From UBA1181 sp963619325 (GTDB lineage: Bacteria; Bacteroidota; Bacteroidia; Bacteroidales; Paludibacteraceae): DNA of 51,876 nt. A program made the translations under genes and the position numbers. The stretch covers positions 1 to 51,876 of the forward strand of contig CAVEVQ010000018.1 of assembly GCA_963619325.1 (NCBI GenBank). The letters are read 5' to 3'. Shown one piece after another: positions 45,240-51,876 of this stretch; position 1 is the stretch's first letter, and every line of letters begins with the position of its first letter. The notes beneath the pieces are model-generated. The model did no database searches and had not been told where the DNA came from. It saw only the letters and a list, made by a program, of their open reading frames with translations.

Positions 45240-46172
45240 TTGCGAATACTATATTATTTATTTTATGCTTTTGTTTGGACGCTTGCGTGGTTGCCTTTGA
45301 GGGTGTTGTATCTCTTGTCTGATTTCGTCTATTTCATGATTTATCATGTCGTGAAATATCGTAGAAAGGTGGTAAGAGAGAATTTGGTTTCGTCATTTCC
45401 AGACAAAAGTTTAGAAGAAATTGTAAAAATAGAAAAAGACTATTATCTGCATTTGTCGGACACGTTTGTAGAGACGGTAAAACTGATTCATATATCGGAT
45501 GAATGTATGCGCAAGCACATGCATTTCAGCAATCCGGAGGAGATGGGCAGACATTTCGAGGCTGGTAACAGTGTCGTAGCCTTATTGGGGCACTACTGCA
45601 ACTGGGAGTGGATCACCTCCATTTATATGAATTATGACACAACGAAGTTTGTGGGTGGGGAGTTGTATCGTCCGTTGAACAACAAATATTTTGATAATTT
45701 CTTTTTAAATCTTCGTTCACGTTTCGGTACGGTCAACATACCGAAGAACGATGCTATTCGCTTCATTGTCAACATGAAACGAGAAGGGAAGAAATTTGGA
45801 TTAGGCTTCATCGCCGACCAGACGCCGTCGAAGAACAATCTGCATTATTGGACGACATTTCTCAATCATGCGACGCCGTTCTTGAACGGACCAGAGCGAA
45901 TAGCGAAAAAAGGAGATTATGCAGTGGTCTATTTTGATGTTCAGAAGGTGAAGCGAGGTTATTACACATGCGATGTCATTACGTTGACAGATCATGCGAA
46001 GGAGACGGAAGACTATTGGATTACGGATCGTTACGTTGACTTGTTCGAACAAACGATTTTGCGAAATCCTGCTTATTGGTTGTGGTCGCACCGACGTTGG
46101 AAGCATAATAGGGAGGAAGCTCCGGAGGATGCCGTAGACAGACAACGATTGAACAAAAAATCAGAGGAATAA
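45240..46172 (+). CDS. Lipid A biosynthesis-type (HtrB/LpxL family) acyltransferase
   Basis: Inner-membrane acyltransferase that probably adds a secondary acyl chain to lipid A or a related lipid. 310 residues with an N-terminal hydrophobic anchor (about 4-36), the H-x4-D/E catalytic motif as H118...E123 (LLGHYCNWEW), and FIADQTPSKNN further on. The start is TTG at 45240: the frame is closed 6 codons upstream, has no ATG or GTG there, and the next Met (residue 33) lies inside the membrane anchor. It follows engB by 33 nt. Confidence 0.88.
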   Translation: MRILYYLFYAFVWTLAWLPLRVLYLLSDFVYFMIYHVVKYRRKVVRENLVSSFPDKSLEEIVKIEKDYYLHLSDTFVETVKLIHISDECMRKHMHFSNPEEMGRHFEAGNSVVALLGHYCNWEWITSIYMNYDTTKFVGGELYRPLNNKYFDNFFLNLRSRFGTVNIPKNDAIRFIVNMKREGKKFGLGFIADQTPSKNNLHYWTTFLNHATPFLNGPERIAKKGDYAVVYFDVQKVKRGYYTCDVITLTDHAKETEDYWITDRYVDLFEQTILRNPAYWLWSHRRWKHNREEAPEDAVDRQRLNKKSEE

Positions 46173-46186
46173 CCCTGAAAATTAGG

Positions 46187-47209
46187 ATGAAAATGAAAAA
46201 AGTGGCGGTCATCATACTCAACTGGAATGGTAGGCAGATGTTGGAGAAATATCTGCCGTCTGTGTGCAGGAATACACCGCAAGAATGGGCGAGAGTTGTG
46301 GTAGCCGACAATGGTTCGACCGACGATTCCATCGACTTTTTGAAAGAAAAATATTCTAATGTAGACTTGATTTGTTTTGATAGGAACTATGGGTTTGCAG
46401 AGGGGTACAATAAGGCAATATCCTCTGTTGCCGAGGAATATGTCGTCTTGCTCAACTCGGATGTTGAGACGCCAGAAGGGTGGTTGACACCAATGATTGA
46501 CTATTTGGACAGTCATTTAGACGTGGCGGCTTGTCAGCCGAAAATCCTCGCTTTCAACGAGAAAAACAGATTTGAGCATGCAGGAGCGGCGGGTGGTTTC
46601 ATTGATAAATATCGCTTTCCGTATTGTCGTGGACGCCTCTTTTCCATGGTTGAAGAAGACAAAGGTCAATATGACGATGTGGCGCAGATTTTTTGGGCAT
46701 CGGGAGCGGCGTTGACTATTCGCAGAGCCGATTATGATGGTGCAGGAGGCTTAGATGGTACCTTTTTCGCACACATGGAAGAGATAGACCTATGTTGGAG
46801 GCTTAACAGTCGCGGTCGCAAATTGGTTTGTGTGCCGCAAAGTATTGTTTACCATTTAGGAGGGGGTACGCTCAATATGAATCATCCACGGAAGACATAT
46901 CTCAATTTCCGCAACAATCTCTTGATGATTTATAAAAATGAAAATGACGAAGACTTGAAGAAAGTGTTGTTTATGAGAAAAATCTTAGACAATGTTGCTG
47001 GGTTGATGTTTCTATTCAAGGGAGATGTTGAAAATTTCAGGGCGGTTAGGAAAGCCAGAGAGGAGTTTTGTTTGATAAAATCGCAATATTCTGCAAAAAG
47101 AGAAGAAAATTTGAAACTGCAGACAGTTGCAAAATACCCTTTCAATTATGACGGAAGCATTGTTTTTGCTTATTATGCGAGAGGAAAGAAATATTTCAAC
47201 GATTTGTAA
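46187..47209 (+). CDS. Family 2 glycosyltransferase
   Basis: Transfers a sugar from a nucleotide donor, probably to a cell-surface glycan. 340 residues with the GT-A fold start VAVIILNWNGRQMLEKYLPSV, ADNGSTDDSIDFL, and LLNSDVETPEGWL carrying the metal-binding acidic residues. SGAALTIRRADYDGAGGLDGTFFAHMEEIDLCWR is the acceptor-side block seen in rhamnosyltransferase-like GT2 proteins. The C-terminus has one weak hydrophobic stretch. It is 14 nt after the acyltransferase, which suggests a joint envelope-lipid role. Confidence 0.9.
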   Translation: MKMKKVAVIILNWNGRQMLEKYLPSVCRNTPQEWARVVVADNGSTDDSIDFLKEKYSNVDLICFDRNYGFAEGYNKAISSVAEEYVVLLNSDVETPEGWLTPMIDYLDSHLDVAACQPKILAFNEKNRFEHAGAAGGFIDKYRFPYCRGRLFSMVEEDKGQYDDVAQIFWASGAALTIRRADYDGAGGLDGTFFAHMEEIDLCWRLNSRGRKLVCVPQSIVYHLGGGTLNMNHPRKTYLNFRNNLLMIYKNENDEDLKKVLFMRKILDNVAGLMFLFKGDVENFRAVRKAREEFCLIKSQYSAKREENLKLQTVAKYPFNYDGSIVFAYYARGKKYFNDL

Positions 47210-47221
47210 AGTAAAGAGGGT

Positions 47222-48010
47222 ATGGTACGGGGATTGCGTTGTATTATGTTGATAGTTTTACTTGTGAGTGGACTTACAAATGTGGTTGCGCAAGCAGTTT
47301 CAAGGAACACGGCGTTCTCTGTGGGAGAGCGTTTCACTTTGGATGCCTACTTTAATCTCGGTGCCATTTGGATTAAATTAGGCGAGGCGGAGTTTAGTGT
47401 GGAAGAGGAGGAGGACAATTACAAGTTCATTGTAACGGCGCATAATGTGCCCAAATGGAATCGGATCTATCAGATGAACACTTATCATGAAGCATCGTGT
47501 ACGAAGGATATGAAGCCCCTGTATATGAGGTGTAAAGTTTCGGAGAATGGCAATTATTACGAGGACAGTTACATTTTTATGGAGAAAGGAGACTCATACG
47601 AGGTGCATCGACACACCAAGAACAAGCAGAAATTTCCAAGTGGAGAATTTGACACGACCTTTGTGGTATCGTTGGCTGCGCATGACATTATCAACTCTGT
47701 GTATGTGGCACGAAACACGGATTTGACGCAGAATAATGGAAAGAAGATACCTTTTTCACCTATCTTTGGCAATGGGATTCATACCATTTACGGAGATGTG
47801 ATAGGCAAAGAGAAGATAAAAACACGAGAAAATAAGATTTACAAGTGTATGAAAGGTGCGGCATACGTAGGGGATGGCACGATAGTAGATGGGAAAACCC
47901 CTGTATATGTGTATGTTACAGATGATGAACATTTGATACCTGTGTTGGTTGAAGCAAAGCTGTCGATAGGTTCGGTGAAAGTATATTTGCGAGATTGTCA
48001 GTTGAAATGA
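47222..48010 (+). CDS. Exported DUF3108-like protein
   Basis: 262 residues. An N-terminal signal peptide (about 1-24, GLRCIMLIVLLVSGLTNVVAQ) precedes a beta-rich domain of the DUF3108 type, with FSVGERFTLDAYFNLGAIWIKLGEAEF near 32-58 and PVYVYVTDDEHLIPVLVEAKLSIGSVKVYL at the C-terminus. DUF3108 proteins are periplasmic or outer-membrane associated and otherwise uncharacterised. It lies 12 nt after the glycosyltransferase and closes this cluster. Confidence 0.8.
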   Translation: MVRGLRCIMLIVLLVSGLTNVVAQAVSRNTAFSVGERFTLDAYFNLGAIWIKLGEAEFSVEEEEDNYKFIVTAHNVPKWNRIYQMNTYHEASCTKDMKPLYMRCKVSENGNYYEDSYIFMEKGDSYEVHRHTKNKQKFPSGEFDTTFVVSLAAHDIINSVYVARNTDLTQNNGKKIPFSPIFGNGIHTIYGDVIGKEKIKTRENKIYKCMKGAAYVGDGTIVDGKTPVYVYVTDDEHLIPVLVEAKLSIGSVKVYLRDCQLK

Positions 48011-48114
48011 TTTTTATATTTTATTAAACTCATTTCTCATTAAAAACCTATAAATTTGCAGTCTCTTTCGATGGAGAGGGAAAAAAGAATGTGTTACAAA
48101 AAAACGTAAAGGAT

Positions 48115-48429
48115 ATGGCATTAGCAATTACAGATGCGAATTTTGACGAGATCGCAGCGTCAGACCGCTTGGTAGTGATAGATTTTTGGGCACAATGGTG
48201 TGGACCCTGTAAAACTTTGTCGCCTATTGTTGATGAGTTAGCACAAACCTACGAAGGAAAGGCGATTATCGGAAAAGTGGATGTTGATAGCAATCCTGAC
48301 ATAGTTGAGAAGTATGGAGTTAGAAGCATTCCGACTGTGATTTTCCTGAAAGGAGGGAAGCAAGTGGACAAGACTGTTGGCGCATTGCCCAAACCAGAAT
48401 TGGTGGCCAAGATAGAAGCAAATTTGTAG
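48115..48429 (+). CDS. trxA: Thioredoxin
   Basis: Cytoplasmic disulfide reductase. 104 residues from the ATG at 48115; a GTG at 48091 is in frame but gives an atypical extension. The active site is WCGPCK (C29, C32), followed by KVDVDSNPDIVEKYGVRSIPT with the conserved cis-proline. A TAAATTTG -7 element lies at 48051-48058. Confidence 0.95.
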   Translation: MALAITDANFDEIAASDRLVVIDFWAQWCGPCKTLSPIVDELAQTYEGKAIIGKVDVDSNPDIVEKYGVRSIPTVIFLKGGKQVDKTVGALPKPELVAKIEANL

Positions 48430-48458
48430 TATCTACAAGTTGATGATACCTATAAAGG

Positions 48459-48491
48459 AGTGGGGCGGAATTATTTTCGTTCCACTTTTTT
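48459..48491 (+). terminator. Rho-independent terminator of trxA
   Basis: A 9-bp stem (48459-48467 with 48478-48486, two G-T pairs) is followed by a T-run, 30 nt after the trxA stop. Confidence 0.75.
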
Positions 48492-48537
48492 CTTTATTTT
48501 TGTATATGTAAAACTAAAGATGAAATAATATAATAGA

Positions 48538-50004
48538 ATGGAGAATAATCTGCTTATTTACAATACATTAAAAAGGACAAAGCAACGTTTTGAACCATTA
48601 CATGCTCCATACGTTGGCATGTATGTATGTGGGCCGACTGTATATGGAGACGGACATTTAGGACATGCGCGTCCCGCCATCACATTTGATGTGTTATATC
48701 GTTATCTTACTTTTTTAGGATACAAGGTGAGATATGTTAGGAACATCACAGATGTGGGACATTTGGAACATGATGCCGACAGTGGAGAGGATAAGATTGC
48801 GAAGAAAGCCAGGTTAGAGCAAAAAGAGCCTATGGAGGTGGTGCAATACTATTTGAATCGCTACCATAAGGCAATGGATGCGTTGAATGTCTTGCCTCCA
48901 AGCATAGAGCCTCATGCGTCTGGACACATCATTGAGCAGATAGAGTTCGTCAAAAAGATATTGGAAGCAGGCTATGCATACGAGAGCCAAGGCTCGGTTT
49001 ACTTTGACGTAAGGAAATATAATCAGGATTTCCATTATGGAAAACTGTCTGGTCGAAACATAGATGATTTGTTGGCCACGACACGCGAGTTGGATGGACA
49101 AGACGAAAAGCGTTGTTCTTTGGATTTTGCTCTTTGGAAGAAGGCGCAACCGGAACACATTATGCGTTGGCCATCGCCATGGAGCGATGGATTTCCGGGC
49201 TGGCATTTGGAGTGTTCCACAATGGGGACGAAATACCTTGGCGAGACTTTCGACATTCACGGGGGTGGAATGGATTTGATATTCCCTCACCACGAGTGCG
49301 AGATTGCCCAGTCGTGCGCCGCATTAGGCCATGACAGTGTTCGCTATTGGATGCACAACAATATGATTACCATCAACGGAAAGAAGATGGGTAAGTCGTA
49401 TGGGAACTTCATCACGTTGGACGAGTTTTTCACGGGAAGTCATCCTTTGTTGACGCAAGCATATTCGCCGATGACCATTCGTTTCTTCATCTTGCAGGCA
49501 CACTATCGTAGTACGGTAGACTTTGGAAATGAAGCACTCCAGGCGTCTGAGAAAGGTTTGGCTAAGTTGACAGATGCGTACGCACGTTTAAACAGACTTC
49601 AGGCTTCCGCAACCTCGACGGTCGATGTTTCGGGTTTAAGAGAGAAATGTGAAGAGGCGATGAACGACGATTTGAATACCCCTATCGTCATATCTTATTT
49701 CTTCGAGGCATGTAAGGCGATTAACACTGTTTCGGATGGGAAAGGCACGATTTCTGCGGACGATTTGAGTGAGTTGAAATCTCTTTTCAAAACCTATTTA
49801 ATGGACATACTTGGACTTCGTTTGGAGGTTTCTGGCGACAGTCATAACGACGCCTATAAAGGTGCGGTAGATTTGCTTTTAGAAATCAGGAAGCAAGCCA
49901 AAACCAATAAAGACTGGGCTACGAGCGATAAGATTCGAAATGAATTGACCGCTTTGGGCTTCAACGTGAAGGATACGAAAGACGGTTACGAGTGGTCTTT
50001 ATAA
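48538..50004 (+). CDS. cysS: Cysteinyl-tRNA synthetase
   Basis: Class I aminoacyl-tRNA synthetase, 488 residues. The HIGH motif appears as CGPTVYGDGHLGHARP, and the KMSKS loop as KKMGKSYGN, with glycine for the first serine. Zinc ligands are the cysteine of that first block, the cysteine in HLECST and the HHECE histidine/cysteine. Normal length. It is preceded by a TATTTTTG -7 element at 48495-48502. ATG start at 48538. Confidence 0.96.
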   Translation: MENNLLIYNTLKRTKQRFEPLHAPYVGMYVCGPTVYGDGHLGHARPAITFDVLYRYLTFLGYKVRYVRNITDVGHLEHDADSGEDKIAKKARLEQKEPMEVVQYYLNRYHKAMDALNVLPPSIEPHASGHIIEQIEFVKKILEAGYAYESQGSVYFDVRKYNQDFHYGKLSGRNIDDLLATTRELDGQDEKRCSLDFALWKKAQPEHIMRWPSPWSDGFPGWHLECSTMGTKYLGETFDIHGGGMDLIFPHHECEIAQSCAALGHDSVRYWMHNNMITINGKKMGKSYGNFITLDEFFTGSHPLLTQAYSPMTIRFFILQAHYRSTVDFGNEALQASEKGLAKLTDAYARLNRLQASATSTVDVSGLREKCEEAMNDDLNTPIVISYFFEACKAINTVSDGKGTISADDLSELKSLFKTYLMDILGLRLEVSGDSHNDAYKGAVDLLLEIRKQAKTNKDWATSDKIRNELTALGFNVKDTKDGYEWSL

Positions 50005-50070
50005 ACGCTCCAATAGGCAACCATAGGGGAGTGTTACGTTGATTATTACGTTGGATAAAACAAAAAGCGA

Positions 50071-50862
50071 GTGGAATTTTCAGCGTTATATGCGCGAATA
50101 ATGTCGATGTACGACTCTGCGATGAAAGCGGGGTTGAAAATTCCCTTTGTGAAAATAGATCGGGAGAAGTTTCTAAAGCGTAAGTTTTGGAGAAAGACGA
50201 CTCCGAGCGAGTATCAGAAAGTTTTATCGGATGGCCCGTTAGCGGTATTTTCGTTGGCGGAGATGAAGAAAATAACGAAAAGGGAAGTACGCCTGCATGC
50301 TATATGGGTAGGCGCGCTCTCTTTTTTGTTGGCGATACCCTCGTCAGGGGTGCTAATGTGGGTTGCGATAGCGTTGGACTTTGTTCAGTTTCAATTGTTT
50401 GTCTTTGTCGCATTGCAAAAGTTGCTCTATCTGTTTGGGTGTAAGACCATATTGAGGGCGAATGAAAATTTTGACAAATCAGCCGATTGGGTGTTGTTGT
50501 TGATATCGACGGTGATGATAGCCAAAAGCCAGGTGATCAGGGCGGCGAAGTCGGCGATGGGTATGGCAGTCAAGCAAGGAATCCAGCGATTCACGGTGCG
50601 AATGATCAGTAAGTTGATGTTGTTGAACGTGATGAAGCAGGTAGCGAAGTGGATGGGAGTGATTGTAACACGCGACATGATTACGCAGAGTGCAGAGTAC
50701 GTCATTCCGTTTTTGTGTGCTTTAGTGTCTGGAGTGATTTCATTATGGTTGTTTTTCCCAATGATGCGTAGGCTAAGATGCTACTTGATGGAGGTTGTGA
50801 AAAAAGGTGATGCAATTGATGATGTGATGAATTTAGAGAAAAGTATGAATGGATTTAATTGA
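50071..50862 (+). CDS. EcsC-like membrane protein
   Basis: 263 residues. Two hydrophobic regions (about 78-133, LSFLLAIPSSGVLMWVAIAL and FQLFVFVALQKLLYLFG, and about 212-232, IPFLCALVSGVISLWLFFP) frame a basic, methionine-rich central helix. The pattern resembles EcsC-family or DUF697-like proteins, of unclear function; I am only moderately sure. The start is GTG at 50071, 66 nt after cysS; a stop closes the frame 5 codons upstream, and the alternatives are ATGs at 50101 or 50107. Confidence 0.65.
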   Translation: MEFSALYARIMSMYDSAMKAGLKIPFVKIDREKFLKRKFWRKTTPSEYQKVLSDGPLAVFSLAEMKKITKREVRLHAIWVGALSFLLAIPSSGVLMWVAIALDFVQFQLFVFVALQKLLYLFGCKTILRANENFDKSADWVLLLISTVMIAKSQVIRAAKSAMGMAVKQGIQRFTVRMISKLMLLNVMKQVAKWMGVIVTRDMITQSAEYVIPFLCALVSGVISLWLFFPMMRRLRCYLMEVVKKGDAIDDVMNLEKSMNGFN

Positions 50863-50886
50863 TAAAACGATAAACAATAGTTTGCA

Positions 50887-51696
50887 ATGAAATATAAGAT
50901 CATAGTATTAGACATAGATGGAACGTTGACAAATTCAAAGAAGGAGATAACGCCGAGAACGAAGGCGGCGTTGCAGGCGGCGATGGAGCGAGGAGTGACG
51001 GTGGTGATAGCCTCTGGTCGTCCGACGCCAGGTATCCGACATATAGCGGACGCTATAGAATTAGGGAAATATGGGGGGTATGTGTTGTCGTTCAATGGGG
51101 GCGTGATTACCAACTACAAAACGAAAGAAGTGATTTTTGAGAAGACATTGCCCGATGGAATCGTTCCTCTTTTGTATGAAGAGTCGAAAAAAGCGGGTTT
51201 TGCGATTGTATCTTATTTGGACGATGTTATAATTACGGAAACGCCAGACAATCAATACATTGACATAGAGGCGTACATCAATAAGATGCAAGTTGTTAAA
51301 GTGGATGATTTTGTGGGTACATTAAGAAGCCCTGTAACAAAGTGCTTGATGGTGGGAGATCCAGAGAAGTTGGTGGTAGAGGAGGAGAGGTTGAAAAAGA
51401 AGTTGGGCGACCGCTTGAATATCTATCGTTCGGAGCCGTTCTTTTTGGAGATTATGCCACAAAACATAGACAAAGCATATTCGTTAGAGAAATTGTTGAA
51501 ATATCTCAATTTGACGAAAGAAGAAATGATTGCCTGTGGCGATGGCTTCAATGACCGTTCTATGATAGAATACGCAGGTTTAGGCGTGGCGATGTGTAAT
51601 GCGCAGCCTGCAGTCAAGGAGGTGGCAGATTTGGTTACTTTGACGAACGACGAGGATGGTGTTGCTTTAGTGGTGGAAGATTATTTGCTGAAGTAG
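50887..51696 (+). CDS. Cof-type HAD-IIB family phosphatase
   Basis: 269 residues of the haloacid dehalogenase superfamily. Motif I is VLDIDGTLTNSKKEI with the nucleophile D9 and acid D11, motif II is VIASGRPTPG, the motif III lysine lies near IDKAYSLEKLLKYL, and motif IV is CGDGFNDRSMIEYAG. The IIB cap lies at about 85-185. Members dephosphorylate small sugar phosphates, flavin precursors and similar substrates; the true substrate is not readable. It follows the EcsC-like gene by 24 nt and is closed by a terminator. ATG start at 50887. Confidence 0.93.
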   Translation: MKYKIIVLDIDGTLTNSKKEITPRTKAALQAAMERGVTVVIASGRPTPGIRHIADAIELGKYGGYVLSFNGGVITNYKTKEVIFEKTLPDGIVPLLYEESKKAGFAIVSYLDDVIITETPDNQYIDIEAYINKMQVVKVDDFVGTLRSPVTKCLMVGDPEKLVVEEERLKKKLGDRLNIYRSEPFFLEIMPQNIDKAYSLEKLLKYLNLTKEEMIACGDGFNDRSMIEYAGLGVAMCNAQPAVKEVADLVTLTNDEDGVALVVEDYLLK

Positions 51697-51710
51697 ATGA
51701 AGAAATAACG

Positions 51711-51747
51711 AAAAGTCGGAGTTTCTAATGGAAGCTCCGACTTTTTT
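51711..51747 (+). terminator. Rho-independent terminator of the HAD gene
   Basis: An 11-bp stem (51711-51721 with 51735-51745), extended by four weaker pairs, ends in TTTTTT, 14 nt after the stop codon. Confidence 0.9.
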
Positions 51748-51824
51748 GTTATAAGGAAATTACTTTTCTTCGTAAAAGCTATTGACGCTCATTTTTGACC
51801 ATGTTGTAAATATGTTTTGATAAT

Positions 51825-51872
51825 TATTGCTGTCCGCTAAAAACTTTTTGAACCCGCAAAAGATAGGGCTGG
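51825..51872. repeat. Right copy of 48-nt terminal inverted repeat
   Basis: Exact reverse complement of 1-48. Four further bases (51873-51876) lie outside it. The inner flank 51748-51824 is AT-rich and shows no gene. Confidence 0.85.
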
Positions 51873-51876
51873 ATTC

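Overview
This window looks like core chromosome of a Bacteroidetes bacterium, most likely Bacteroidales. Four things point that way. Nearly all convincing promoters have the Bacteroidetes form TTTG/CTTG, 19-21 nt, TAnnTTTG. The complex I operon has a fused nuoCD and no nuoE, nuoF or nuoG. There is a very large secreted protein with a gliding-motility-type (CHU_C) C-terminal domain, the cargo signature of the type IX secretion system. Several short conserved proteins are of kinds usually seen in this order. The exact taxon cannot be read from the sequence.

Layout. Positions 1-48 and 51825-51872 carry the same 48-nt sequence as a perfect inverted repeat, so the window is bounded on both sides by one repeated element. 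191-10171 (minus) is a complete ten-gene nuo operon (A-B-CD-H-I-J-K-L-M-N) with a terminator at its end. Upstream lies a roughly 0.5-kb non-coding stretch holding a possible 41-codon ORF that ends directly in a terminator-like hairpin. 10667-15996 (minus) encodes a large TPR protein; a three-gene cluster of an inactive-looking NlpC/P60-fold secreted protein, a ribbon-helix-helix-like small protein and tadA; then ribosomal protein S16 and tsaB.

16156-32014 (plus) is housekeeping: yicC-gmk-nadD, a membrane TPR protein with ribH, tRNA-Tyr and tRNA-Gly, trigger factor, clpP-clpX, recQ-purU-methyltransferase, and dnaE. 32025-43420 mixes strands: rsmF-like rRNA methyltransferase (minus), CCA-adding enzyme, a 64-aa basic protein, the 1378-aa T9SS-type surface protein, penicillin-binding protein 1C (plus), then a small membrane protein, recR and a stand-alone HsdR-N-like nuclease-fold protein (minus). 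43475-51696 (plus) holds holA, engB, a lipid A-type acyltransferase, a family 2 glycosyltransferase, a DUF3108-like exported protein, thioredoxin, cysS, an EcsC-like membrane protein and a Cof-type HAD phosphatase.

The gene content is mostly ordinary. I found no CRISPR array, prophage, defence island or complete mobile element. The points most worth a second look are a perfect 15-bp inverted repeat inside the ribbon-helix-helix gene, the catalytically dead NlpC/P60-like protein two genes upstream of tadA, the mini-ORF plus hairpin upstream of nuo, the modular surface protein, and the identical inverted ends of the window.
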